Source: Anaerolineae bacterium (GTDB taxonomy: Bacteria > Chloroflexota > Anaerolineae > Aggregatilineales > UBA3940). From it: a stretch of 15,495 bases of DNA. Every line of letters starts with the position of its first letter. Position 1 is the stretch's first letter. The position numbers and the translations under genes are program-made. This document shows positions 1 to 7,230 of this stretch, one piece after another. The notes beneath the pieces were generated by a model. It did not search any database, was not told where the DNA came from, and saw only the letters and a list, made by a program, of their open reading frames with translations. The DNA lies in assembly GCA_016926985.1 (NCBI GenBank), contig JAFGNO010000040.1, positions 1 to 15,495 of the forward strand, read 5' to 3'.

Positions 1-14
1 AGGGAATTGTAATC

Positions 15-42
15 AAAAAAGATCAGCCCGAAGGGTCAGATC
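15..42 (-). terminator. Rho-independent terminator of the 507-residue protein gene
   Basis: Read on the minus strand, an imperfect hairpin (outer arms GATC/GATC, inner arms CCC/GGG around a TTC loop, with a small internal loop between) is followed at once by six T. It overlaps the stop codon at 36-38. Hairpin plus T-run is the classic intrinsic terminator pattern; the stem is not perfect, so efficiency is uncertain. Confidence 0.65.
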
Positions 43-1559
43 GACCTGTGCTCAACTCGCTGGATGCCGTCCCGGTCAAGTGTCAGGAGGATAAAACCAT
101 ACAGCTTATCACTGCCCGGTCCTACTGACTGGTATTTGGATATGAAGGGAAGCCGATAAATCCGATGTAAGTCAACAGGTACAACCCTGTCATCAACCAG
201 GGTATCTCGCTGCTGATATGGGTCGCCCATTTTGCGCAGGTACACGCGGATATCATAGCGGGTAATATCGTTGATGCCGCTGAGCTGCGGCATCCCCGGA
301 AAGACACGCTGGAACGCCTTTTTGTAGAGCACAATCTCTTTTGAGTGCAGCAGAATATAGTCCTCGTAGCCCTCGCTTTCGAGTGCTGCCAGCGGGTCAC
401 GGTTTCGACGTTTTAACACGCCATTGGGGACATCTTTTTCGGCTACAAACGCGACTTTCTGCTTCAGGACCCCCAGCTTCACCCGACTTTCTGCCGCGCG
501 AATGATGATCCGGTGATCGGGCAGGTGATGGGACAGATAGGTTGAGAACATACCGCGCCCGATTTCCTTGATCCGGTCTTTAAACATATACCCAATCACC
601 AGCGCAACCAGCAGGGGAATGGTGAAATTCCCCAGGCGCTGCTGGAAATAAAACGCAGCCCCGGTGGCGAATAACATCGATATGCCTGCCGCCGCCGCAA
701 AGACAATATGCTGAAGCCCAACCCCTTCAATGCGACGTTGGGTTGCCAGGACAAGCACGCTGGATGCGTATTTCTTCAGGGCAGAAGTGCGATAGGCAAA
801 TTCCTCATTGTTGTGTTCACCACTGTTTTTGATAATGGATCGATACCCCAGTGATTTCCGGTACTGGATTTCAGATTCGATCAGTTTAGCAAGCGCCTCT
901 TTGAACTCAGGTTTCTGCTCCTTTTTACCGAGATTCTCGTCCACAATCTGGTAAAGCTCGGTCGCGCTCTCTTCGATCAGCAGGCTGATCGATTCATCGG
1001 TGAACTTAAAGGCAGCAAATACCCGTTCATCCACGTTGGGAAGGTTGAAGGTCGGGAAAAACCCACGATACATCCGGGTGATTTTGCCGCTTTCCTGGAT
1101 AAACTCCTCAAGAAGGCTGCTTAACAGGCGATGCACTTTGCCCTCCGGCTCAGTTTCCTCAATACGCCGGTAGACCAGGTTCATGTGCTCGCGCAGTGAG
1201 CTCTTAAGGATGGCAGCCAGCAGTTTAAAGCTGTTCACCAGAACTTTCTGTGTTCTGGCATCCGACGCCCACCCTTCCTGAGCCACCCGTTCCCCAATGG
1301 TCACAAGCGGCGAGGAGGAATGCTCTGTAAGGTCGCGCAGGATCATCTCCGGTGTTTTGAACCGGATATAGTTTTGCGTGTCACGGTAGAAGTCATGCTT
1401 TGAGTAGGTATTGGGTGTCACCCCAAGTGTGGGAGGAATGAAGATATAGGTCGACACTCTGTAGCGGGTTTTCCTGCTATTCAGCAGTTCATAATCCAGC
1501 TTCACTTCAACCTGATATTTATCGTGAGTTTTAATGGCCTGCTCGATAGCCTCAAGCAT
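36..1559 (-). CDS. Uncharacterised protein with two central transmembrane segments
   Basis: A 507-residue protein that I do not recognise. What can be seen: a largely soluble, charged N-terminal half (1-280) rich in helix-forming stretches; two hydrophobic segments at about 283-304 and 311-327 separated by a short polar turn, forming a membrane hairpin; and a soluble C-terminal part (about 330-507) of mixed character ending near IQRVEHRSI. There is no signal peptide, so both soluble parts probably face the cytoplasm. The start is ATG at 1559, preceded by only a weak AGAAAG ribosome site. The gene stands alone: it has its own promoter-like TATAAT upstream and its own terminator downstream, and is separated from the permease pair by a hairpin. 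No catalytic motif (Walker, HxH, kinase) is evident, so no function is assigned. Length and sustained coding pattern make it a real gene. Confidence 0.85.
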   Translation of the reverse strand: MLEAIEQAIKTHDKYQVEVKLDYELLNSRKTRYRVSTYIFIPPTLGVTPNTYSKHDFYRDTQNYIRFKTPEMILRDLTEHSSSPLVTIGERVAQEGWASDARTQKVLVNSFKLLAAILKSSLREHMNLVYRRIEETEPEGKVHRLLSSLLEEFIQESGKITRMYRGFFPTFNLPNVDERVFAAFKFTDESISLLIEESATELYQIVDENLGKKEQKPEFKEALAKLIESEIQYRKSLGYRSIIKNSGEHNNEEFAYRTSALKKYASSVLVLATQRRIEGVGLQHIVFAAAAGISMLFATGAAFYFQQRLGNFTIPLLVALVIGYMFKDRIKEIGRGMFSTYLSHHLPDHRIIIRAAESRVKLGVLKQKVAFVAEKDVPNGVLKRRNRDPLAALESEGYEDYILLHSKEIVLYKKAFQRVFPGMPQLSGINDITRYDIRVYLRKMGDPYQQRDTLVDDRVVPVDLHRIYRLPFISKYQSVGPGSDKLYGFILLTLDRDGIQRVEHRSI

Positions 1560-1607
1560 AAAAAAACGCTTTCTACTGCGCTCAGGAATACCCTGCTGCG
1601 CCCAGTT

Positions 1608-1634
1608 CTTAACATTCTCTTAACATAAATTATA
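1608..1634 (-). promoter_or_regulatory. Promoter -10 with an overlapping 11-bp-period direct repeat
   Basis: On the minus strand a perfect TATAAT lies at 1634-1629, about 70 bases before the start codon at 1559; no good -35 is visible at normal spacing. On the plus strand the octamer CTTAACAT occurs at 1608-1615 and again at 1619-1626, an exact direct repeat with 11-bp period. Such spacing is typical of OmpR/PhoB-family regulator sites, and TTAACA-N5-TTAACA resembles the Bacillus PhoP box. The repeat would lie over and just after the transcription start, which favours repression. The regulator is an inference. Confidence 0.45.
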
Positions 1635-1658
1635 AACCATAAGGCGAAATACAACGAA

Positions 1659-1680
1659 GAACCGGCGCAAAGGCCGGTTC
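1659..1680 (-). terminator. Hairpin terminator after the permease pair
   Basis: Arms GAACCGGC (1659-1666) and GCCGGTTC (1673-1680) form a perfect 8-bp stem around a 6-base loop, 22 bases past the stop codon of the 1703-3448 permease. The T-run that follows on the minus strand (TTCGTTGTATTT) is interrupted, so this may be a weak intrinsic terminator. It separates the permeases from the next minus-strand gene. Confidence 0.55.
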
Positions 1681-1702
1681 CCAGATACCCGAAGTGCCCG
1701 GT

Positions 1703-3448
1703 TTAGCGGGCCAAAACGTGGAAGTGCAGCAGCAGCCAGCCGGTACCGACTGCCACGGTGAGCAGCGTGGCGGGAACGCCCACTTTAAGGAAATTCATAT
1801 AGCTGATCTTATAGCCTGCCCGTTCAGCGATCCCGGCGGTCACCAGGTTGGCGGAGGCGCCGATCAGCGTGGTGTTACCACCCATCGCCGCGCCAACTGA
1901 CAGACAGTAGAACAGCAGCATATTATCCGCGCCGGGAATTGTCCGGGTGAGGTAACCCACCACCGGCAGCATGGCGGCAGCGAAGGGGATATTGTCAATC
2001 AAGCCGGAAAGCAGCGCCGCTGACCAGATCACCATGAGGGCTGCGCCCCACAGACTGTCGCCGACCACCTGGCTGATGCCCCCGGCGACCACGCTCAGCA
2101 GGCCTACCTCCTGGATAGCCCCGACCAGGATGAACAACGCGATGAAAAACATCAGCGTCGTCCAGTCCACGAGCTTCATCATGGTCTCGATATCCGGGGC
2201 CACCCAGAGCAGCATAAGCACCGCGCCGACAATCGCCACCACCGCCGGGGCCAGGTGAATATTCTCGCCCAGCACAAAACCAAGAATCGTCACCGCGAAC
2301 ACGATGCTAGCTTTACGCAGTTTCACCGGTTCTCTGATCTTCCCTGCCTCAGCCAGCCGGTTGAGCAGCGCTTCCGACAGGCCACCACCAGTCGCAGCCG
2401 ACCAGCGTTTCCCATAGCGCAGGATGATAAAGGCGATCAGCACCAGCTGGGCCAGCAGGACGCCCGGCGTCAGGTTCATCACAAAATCATTAAAGCCCAG
2501 GCCCGCGTATGACCCGATCAGGATGTTGGTCGGCGTGCCGATCAGGGTGGCAATGCCGCCCACGTTTGACGCCAGCACCTCCGGGATCAGCAGCGAAACC
2601 GGGTTCACCCCCAGCGCCAGCGCGATCTGGATGGTGAGCGGCGCCATCAGCAGCATGGTGGTCACATTATCCAGCAGCGCACTGGCAATAGCAGTGATAA
2701 ACATCAAAATGATCACCAGCAGCCACACCCGGCCCCCGGAGAGCCGGTAAGCCTGGTAGGTCACCCACTGGAAGACACCCGTTCCCTCGATGGCGGCGAT
2801 GACAATCATCATGCCCATCACCAGGAACACCACCTCAAAGTCAACGTAGGAAAGCGCGTGCTCAAAGCCAAAAATATACAGGCTGGGAATAAATGTCCCA
2901 ACCGCGCTGGTGACCAGCACAATCCCCACTCCCATCAACGCTGCCAGCGTATTGTGCAGCTTCTCCAGCGCAATGAGCAGAAGCACCAGCACAAAGGTAG
3001 CCGTTGCAATCCAGAAGGCCACCCCAATGTGGCGATCCAGCACGATTTCACCCAGCGCCAGGGTATGCCCTGCGTTGATCAGCGCCACGTCATTGCGTGT
3101 TGCCTCCCAGTCGGCCCACTCAAAATGAGGGTGGCTGATATGCAGTCTCAGCGACTGGATAGCTTCCACCTCCTTCAGGGAGAGGACAAACACGCCGTCT
3201 TCGCAATAAGTAGTCGTGGAGTCCAGCGGTTCGTCTGAATTATTGGTAAACAGCTCAACCTCTGCCTCGCAGACACCCTGCCCCTGCACATCGATCACCG
3301 TGCCGGTCACGCTGCCCGTTTCTGTCTGGGCCAGCGCCACGCGCTGACCGGTATCTCGCAGCACGGAGACGATCAGGGCTGCGCCGAGGATGATGAACAG
3401 GAATAGGCGAATGGTTCGCGGTGAGCGTAACAGGATAAATAAGCGCAT
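1703..3448 (-). CDS. ArsB/NhaD-type (ion transporter superfamily) permease, copy 1
   Basis: A 581-residue polytopic membrane transporter. Residues about 12-40 form a signal-like hydrophobic segment with a possible cleavage after ALA. Residues 41-142 make an extracytoplasmic domain resembling the carboxypeptidase regulatory-like fold (SVTGTV...GVCEAEV) with cysteines 60 and 82. From about 143 on it is an ArsB/NhaD/SLC13-like permease. The two halves carry matching motifs: LLDN (D260/N261) then GTPTN (304-308), and LIDN (D485/N486) then GASAN (530-534), as expected for the inverted-repeat fold of this superfamily. The substrate is not readable from sequence; sodium/proton exchange, arsenite or organic anions are all possible. 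The start at 3448 is chosen over 3490 because a GCAGGAAA ribosome site lies just upstream and because the paralogue begins the same way. A TATAAT box at 3531-3536 suggests its own promoter. Confidence 0.9.
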   Translation of the reverse strand: MRLFILLRSPRTIRLFLFIILGAALIVSVLRDTGQRVALAQTETGSVTGTVIDVQGQGVCEAEVELFTNNSDEPLDSTTTYCEDGVFVLSLKEVEAIQSLRLHISHPHFEWADWEATRNDVALINAGHTLALGEIVLDRHIGVAFWIATATFVLVLLLIALEKLHNTLAALMGVGIVLVTSAVGTFIPSLYIFGFEHALSYVDFEVVFLVMGMMIVIAAIEGTGVFQWVTYQAYRLSGGRVWLLVIILMFITAIASALLDNVTTMLLMAPLTIQIALALGVNPVSLLIPEVLASNVGGIATLIGTPTNILIGSYAGLGFNDFVMNLTPGVLLAQLVLIAFIILRYGKRWSAATGGGLSEALLNRLAEAGKIREPVKLRKASIVFAVTILGFVLGENIHLAPAVVAIVGAVLMLLWVAPDIETMMKLVDWTTLMFFIALFILVGAIQEVGLLSVVAGGISQVVGDSLWGAALMVIWSAALLSGLIDNIPFAAAMLPVVGYLTRTIPGADNMLLFYCLSVGAAMGGNTTLIGASANLVTAGIAERAGYKISYMNFLKVGVPATLLTVAVGTGWLLLHFHVLAR

Positions 3449-3530
3449 CGTATTATTTCCTGCAGAAATGCATAAGGGTATATGGATCAAAACCGCTTCA
3501 TCAGCCGAACAGGCGAGTCAACAGGCAGCA

Positions 3531-3536
3531 ATTATA
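3531..3536 (-). promoter_or_regulatory. Candidate -10 box for permease copy 1
   Basis: A perfect TATAAT on the minus strand lies in the 133-base gap between the two permease genes, about 83 bases ahead of the ATG at 3448. No convincing -35 hexamer stands at 16-18 bases; the nearest, TTTACG, is 20 bases away. It suggests that copy 1 can be transcribed independently of copy 2. No terminator hairpin is visible in this gap, so read-through from copy 2 is also likely. Confidence 0.35.
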
Positions 3537-3581
3537 ACCAGACAGAAGCCTTGTGGCGTAAAACCTGGCTGGTATTCGGGA

Positions 3582-5327
3582 TCAACGCGCGAAAACGTGG
3601 AAATGCAGCAGCAGCCAGCCGGTGCCAATTGCCACGGTGAGCAGCGTGGCAGGCAGCCCCACCCTGAGGAATTCCATATAGGTGATCCGGTATCCCGCCC
3701 GCTCGGCGATCCCGGCGGTCACCATATTGGCAGAGGCGCCAATCAGCGAGGAGTTGCCGCCCATCGCCGCGCCAACTGAGAGGCCATAGAACAAAACCAT
3801 GTTATCGGCACCCGGTATCGTCCGGGTGAGATAGCCGACCACCGGGAGCATAGCCGCAGTAAAAGGGATATTGGCAACCAGGCCAGAGAGAATCGCCGCC
3901 GACCAGATCAGGATGAGAACCGCACCCCACAGGCTGTCGCCAACCACCCGGATAATGCCGCCAGCAATCACGCTCAGCAGGCCCACCTCCTGGATGGCAC
4001 CGACCAGGATAAACAGCGCGATGAAAAACATCAGCGTCGTCCAGTCCACCAGCTGCATCATGGTTTCGATATCCGGGGACACCCAGAGCAGCATGAGCAC
4101 CGCGCCAACAATCGCCACCACCGCCGGGGCCATGTGGATATTCTCACCCAGCACAAAAGCAGCAATCATCACGCCAAAAACAACGCCAGCCTTGCGCAGC
4201 TTCACCGGTTCCCTGATCTTCCCGGCTTCTTCCAGGCGGTCAAGCAGTGCTTCCGATAGTTCGCCCCCGGTGGTTGCCGCCCAGCGTTTGCCATAGCGCA
4301 GGATAACAAACCCAATCAGCGCCAGCTGGGCCAGCAGCACGCCCGGCGTCAGGTTGGCGACGAAATCAGTGAAACCCAGGCCCGCGTATGACCCGATCAG
4401 GATGTTGGTCGGCGTGCCGATCAGGGTGGCGATTCCGCCCACGTTTGAAGCCAGTACCTCCGGGATCAGCAGCGAGATCGGCCTCACACCCAGTGCAAGC
4501 GCAATCTGGATAGTAAGCGGCGCCATCAGCAGCATGGTCGTCACGTTGTCCAGCAGCGCACTGGCAATGGCGGTGATGAACATCAGAATGGTTATCAGCA
4601 GCCATACCCGCCCGCCAGAGAGCCGGTAAGCCTGGTAAGTCACCCACTGGAAAACACCTGTTTCCTCGATGGCAGCGATGACAATCATCATACCCATCAC
4701 CAGAAAGATCACCTCAAAGTCCACGTAAGACAGGGCATGGTGAAAGCCAAAAATATACAGGCCGGGGACAAAAGCACCAACTGCGCTGGCGACCAGCACA
4801 ATCCCCACTCCCATCAACGCTGCCAGCGTATTGTGCAGCTTCTCCAGCGCAATGAGCAGGAGCACCAGCACAAATGTGCCGGTGGCTACCCAGAAGCCAG
4901 CACGGATGCGGCGATCCAGTGTAAAAGCAGGCAAACGCAGCGCCTGCCCGGCGTTGATCCGCGCCACCTCGCTGCGCGTTGCTTCCCAGCTTGCCGGCTC
5001 AAAATGGGGGTGGCGGATATGCAGGCCCAGCGATTGGATGTCTTCTGTTTCGTCCACAGACAGGACAAATACCCCATCCTCGCAGTAGGTAGTCGTGGAA
5101 TCCAGCGGTTCGTCTGAACCATTGGCAAAGAGCTCAACCTCCGCTTCGCACACGCCCTGCCCCTGTGTATCAACCACCATACCGGTCACGCTGGACGGCC
5201 CCACCTGCGCCTGTGCAGGGTGCCGCCCCGGACTCACGAACATCGACACGATCAGCCCCACGCCAACAAGCACCAGCAGGACGATCCGAATGGTTTTGGG
5301 TGAACGCAACAAGGTCAAAAGGCGCAT
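3582..5327 (-). CDS. ArsB/NhaD-type (ion transporter superfamily) permease, copy 2, with altered second DN motif
   Basis: A 581-residue paralogue of the neighbouring permease with the same plan: a signal-like segment ending AQAQ near residue 40, an extracytoplasmic regulatory-like domain with the same two cysteines, then two permease half-repeats. The first half keeps LLDN and GTPTN. In the second half the sequence is LVANIPF, so the acidic residue D485 of copy 1 is Ala here (codon GCC at 3875-3873 against GAC in copy 1, one base apart). GASAN is intact, while the preceding GGNTT is GGNSS. Because this Asp-Asn pair lies in the transport core of the superfamily, altered ion coupling is plausible. 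ATG at 5327 has an AGGAAT ribosome site at good distance; the longer reading to 5369 has none and is not preferred. It is first of the pair, with the divergent promoter region upstream. Confidence 0.9.
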   Translation of the reverse strand: MRLLTLLRSPKTIRIVLLVLVGVGLIVSMFVSPGRHPAQAQVGPSSVTGMVVDTQGQGVCEAEVELFANGSDEPLDSTTTYCEDGVFVLSVDETEDIQSLGLHIRHPHFEPASWEATRSEVARINAGQALRLPAFTLDRRIRAGFWVATGTFVLVLLLIALEKLHNTLAALMGVGIVLVASAVGAFVPGLYIFGFHHALSYVDFEVIFLVMGMMIVIAAIEETGVFQWVTYQAYRLSGGRVWLLITILMFITAIASALLDNVTTMLLMAPLTIQIALALGVRPISLLIPEVLASNVGGIATLIGTPTNILIGSYAGLGFTDFVANLTPGVLLAQLALIGFVILRYGKRWAATTGGELSEALLDRLEEAGKIREPVKLRKAGVVFGVMIAAFVLGENIHMAPAVVAIVGAVLMLLWVSPDIETMMQLVDWTTLMFFIALFILVGAIQEVGLLSVIAGGIIRVVGDSLWGAVLILIWSAAILSGLVANIPFTAAMLPVVGYLTRTIPGADNMVLFYGLSVGAAMGGNSSLIGASANMVTAGIAERAGYRITYMEFLRVGLPATLLTVAIGTGWLLLHFHVFAR

Positions 5328-5396
5328 AACATTGATTCCTGACGGTGTATAGATACGATTCAGAGACAAGGCCAGCTTTGGGATACCTGTCCTGTT

Positions 5397-5424
5397 ATTT
5401 TAACGCCAGTGGATACCAGCACAA
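5397..5424 (-). promoter_or_regulatory. Weak candidate promoter for permease copy 2
   Basis: On the minus strand TAAAAT (5402-5397) is preceded at 16 bases by TTGTGC (5424-5419). It lies about 70 bases before the start at 5327, inside the 282-base divergent intergenic region 5328-5609. Matches to consensus are 5 of 6 and about 3 of 6, so this is tentative. Confidence 0.25.
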
Positions 5425-5519
5425 ACTGGCGGCTTCCCGGCCCTGTTCAGGGAATGGGAATACCCGCTAACAGGCGCAGCAGGTTGGTATGGCGGAGGGT
5501 AACAGCCCTGTTTGAATTG

Positions 5520-5548
5520 TTGACGGGAACCGGACAGCCCGCTACCAT
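5520..5548 (+). promoter_or_regulatory. Candidate sigma-70 promoter for the LysM/M23 gene
   Basis: TTGACG at 5520-5525 and TACCAT at 5543-5548 are separated by exactly 17 bases, about 60 bases ahead of the ATG at 5610. The -35 matches consensus at five of six positions, the -10 at four. The rest of the divergent region 5328-5609 holds no gene that I can support. Confidence 0.35.
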
Positions 5549-5592
5549 TCAGGGTGACAGAAGCTGCTGTCCCCTGCCGGGCGGTAGCCCCT

Positions 5593-5607
5593 GTCAGAAA
5601 AGCTGAC
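5593..5607 (+). promoter_or_regulatory. Small hairpin at the ribosome-binding position of the LysM/M23 gene
   Basis: GTCAG (5593-5597) and CTGAC (5603-5607) are perfect inverted arms around the loop AAAAG, ending two bases before the ATG at 5610. No Shine-Dalgarno sequence of normal quality is visible there. The stem would cover the place where the ribosome binds and might limit translation. With only five base pairs it could be chance. Confidence 0.3.
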
Positions 5608-5609
5608 CT

Positions 5610-6743
5610 ATGGAAAATGCGCAGGAGCCCATCCAACCTGATACCACCTGGCAGACGGCTGCCCGCCTGTTCCGGCAGGCCCTGACACCGCTTGCCATAT
5701 TGATCGCTGTGGTCGGGCTGATCCTGCTGCTGTCCGGGCTGACCCGCAGGCTGTCGCTGCATGGCGCTGGCAGCCTCATTGATACGCCAACCACACAGCC
5801 AGGCACAAACAGCACTCCCATCGCAGGCAGCAGCATAACTGCCCTCACAGGCGGGTCGCTGGAACAAATCATCCTGAACAGGGATCTGATCCCCTACACC
5901 GTGATTCCCGACCGGCCACCCACTCAGGTGATTACCTACACCGTCCAGCCGGGCGATACCGTCTCCGGTATTGCCAGCAGGTTTTACCTGGATCGCAGCA
6001 CCATCTACTGGGGCAATATCAACACGCTGGGCGGGGATGTTCATATGCTGAGAACCGGCATGGACCTGTATATCCTGCCGGTGGATGGTGTTTACCACGT
6101 GGCCGACGGCATCCAGACCCTGCAATGGATCGCCGACAATTACCTGGTCGATGTGGAGAGAATCATCGACTCGTCTTACAATGACCTGGCAGGCCTGACA
6201 CCCGGTTCCATCCCAAACTGGGGAACGCAGATCGTAGTTCCCGGCGGTACCGGCCCCATGGCAGACTGGCGCTCACCCATCCTGGAAACACGTGATGCAT
6301 CGGGACGGGTGGTGCAGGCTTTCATGCCCAATATGCCTGGCTCGTGCGGGACTGTGCCCGGAGGGCGGGGAACCGGCACCTGGGTGAACCCGGTGCCAGG
6401 CGGCTATCTCATCACCTCTGTTTTTGATGGCTTCCATTCTGGTATCGACCTGGCCAACAACACCGGGACACCCATTGTGGCTGCCGACAACGGGGTGGTG
6501 ATTTTCGCCGGTTGGGTCAATGAAAGCTGGGGCTACGGCCAGTTAGTGGTGCTCGATCACGGCGGGTGGACAACCTATTACGCCCACCTGAGCGAAGTGA
6601 GCGTCTACTGTGGGCAGGGTATCTTCCAGGGGCAGCAAATCGGGCTGATGGGATCGACCGGCTGGAGCACCGGCCCACACCTCCACTTCGAGATGCGCTG
6701 GAACCACATCCCGGACAACCCGGCCAGTTATATCCCCTTTTAA
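5610..6743 (+). CDS. Membrane-anchored LysM / M23 family peptidoglycan endopeptidase
   Basis: A 377-residue cell-envelope protein. A short cytoplasmic N-terminus is followed by one membrane segment (about 26-42) and a Ser/Thr/Pro-rich spacer (50-75). A clear LysM runs from about 109 to 157 (TYTVQPGDTVSGIASRF). A second, weaker LysM-like unit spans 161-211 (LQWIADNYLVDVERI...). The C-terminal M23 domain (about 266-375) has the zinc ligands H276 and D280 in HSGIDLA and H359 in HLHFE, with H326 (YYAH) and H357 also in place. All expected catalytic positions are therefore present. Family members cut peptide cross-links in peptidoglycan; the LysM units bind the glycan. The protein would act outside the membrane in wall remodelling. 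ATG at 5610 has only a poor ribosome site and is overlapped upstream by a small hairpin. Its stop codon directly abuts that of the convergent response regulator gene. Confidence 0.92.
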   Translation: MENAQEPIQPDTTWQTAARLFRQALTPLAILIAVVGLILLLSGLTRRLSLHGAGSLIDTPTTQPGTNSTPIAGSSITALTGGSLEQIILNRDLIPYTVIPDRPPTQVITYTVQPGDTVSGIASRFYLDRSTIYWGNINTLGGDVHMLRTGMDLYILPVDGVYHVADGIQTLQWIADNYLVDVERIIDSSYNDLAGLTPGSIPNWGTQIVVPGGTGPMADWRSPILETRDASGRVVQAFMPNMPGSCGTVPGGRGTGTWVNPVPGGYLITSVFDGFHSGIDLANNTGTPIVAADNGVVIFAGWVNESWGYGQLVVLDHGGWTTYYAHLSEVSVYCGQGIFQGQQIGLMGSTGWSTGPHLHFEMRWNHIPDNPASYIPF

Positions 6744-7133
6744 TCAGGCTTCATCCAGATAGTGTTTGATATCGGTGAGGAAGGTGTTCAGCCAGAACGG
6801 CTTCTCAATAAAGCCATCAAACCCCGCCTCGCGGACTTTCTCTTTGGTGATCTGGCCTGTATGGGCGGTCAGTGCGAAGACGGGCAGCGACTTTGTTTCC
6901 GGGCGTGCCCGGATGGCTTCGAGCATTTCCCAGCCATCCAGCTGTGGCATTGAAAGGTCGAGCAGCACAAAGGTCGGTGTGATCTGCTCCAGCAATTTCA
7001 GGCCTTCAACGCCATTTCGGGCGGTATGAACCTGCGCGCCATACAACTCCAGCATCTGTCTGGCGACAAGGAGATTTTCATAGTCATCATCAACCAGCAG
7101 GACGATCCACTGGCTTGCTTCCTGATCGGCCAA
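6744..7133 (-). CDS. Single-domain response regulator (CheY-like receiver)
   Basis: A 129-residue stand-alone receiver domain with no output domain. All phosphorylation-site residues are present: the acidic cluster D15-D17 (VDDDYEN), phosphoacceptor D59 (LLDLSMPQ), T89 (ALTA) and K111 (EKPF). It should accept phosphate from a histidine kinase and act through protein contacts in the cytoplasm. No histidine kinase lies in the window, so it is an orphan here. The start codon is TTG at 7133, chosen because a strong AGGAG ribosome site lies nine bases upstream and the domain begins right away. Its last base neighbours the stop of the LysM/M23 gene with no spacer. It is divergent from the large kinase/CHASE2 gene, sharing a 149-base promoter region, so a joint signalling role is possible but not shown. 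Confidence 0.92.
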   Translation of the reverse strand: MADQEASQWIVLLVDDDYENLLVARQMLELYGAQVHTARNGVEGLKLLEQITPTFVLLDLSMPQLDGWEMLEAIRARPETKSLPVFALTAHTGQITKEKVREAGFDGFIEKPFWLNTFLTDIKHYLDEA

Positions 7134-7201
7134 AGGCGCTGCTCCTGCGGACTACCAGCCTGAAATTTCCTCCGTCAACCCAAAGCGGCGGCAGGCTGCC
7201 A

Positions 7202-7230
7202 TTCAAAAAAACCGGCACATCATGTATCAT
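7202..7230 (+). promoter_or_regulatory. Candidate promoter for the kinase/CHASE2 gene
   Basis: TTCAAA (7202-7207), a 17-base spacer and TATCAT (7225-7230) lie about 50 bases before the ATG at 7283. The -10 matches consensus at five of six positions, the -35 at four. The -10 overlaps a short direct repeat (TGTATCA at 7223-7229 and 7231-7237), and arms ATCAC (7234-7238) and GTGAT (7250-7254) follow downstream, a possible operator. Confidence 0.35.

Larger units (their letters stand above)
1703..5327 (-). repeat. Tandem gene duplication of two 581-residue permeases
   Basis: The two adjacent minus-strand permease genes encode proteins of identical length that align end to end with no gap. By eye roughly four-fifths of residues are identical, with the core membrane motifs almost unchanged. 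Divergence concentrates in the N-terminal signal region, the extracytoplasmic domain (about 90-145) and the cytoplasmic loop around 345-375. They are separated by 133 bases. This is a direct gene duplication, old enough for coding divergence, with no mobile-element remnant at either edge. Confidence 0.9.

Noticed and set aside
1659..1680. GAACCGG...CCGGTTC arms shared with the hairpin at 14704-14741, as a possible mobile repeat family
   Set aside because: Only the outer seven bases of each arm are shared, loops and inner stems differ, and both sit where terminators are expected.
3449..3490. 14-residue N-terminal extension of permease copy 1 (and the same for copy 2 at 5328-5369)
   Set aside because: The extensions differ between the paralogues while similarity starts sharply at the internal ATG, and each internal ATG has an AGGA-type ribosome site.
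1703..5327. Naming the permeases arsB or nhaD
   Set aside because: The fold and motifs support the superfamily only; no arsR, arsenate reductase or other context decides the substrate.
5442..5453. CCCTGTTCAGGG inverted repeat, with similar CCTGTTCAGG or CCTGAACAGG at about 5874 and 11448
   Set aside because: A two-base loop cannot form a hairpin, and two of the three copies lie in coding sequence or over a gene junction with no consistent position; likely chance.
5400..6125. 241-residue minus-strand open frame, and a 65-residue plus-strand frame at 5409-5606
   Set aside because: The first runs antisense through the LysM region with shadow-like composition; the second has no ribosome site and lies in the divergent promoter region. 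Neither shows a domain.
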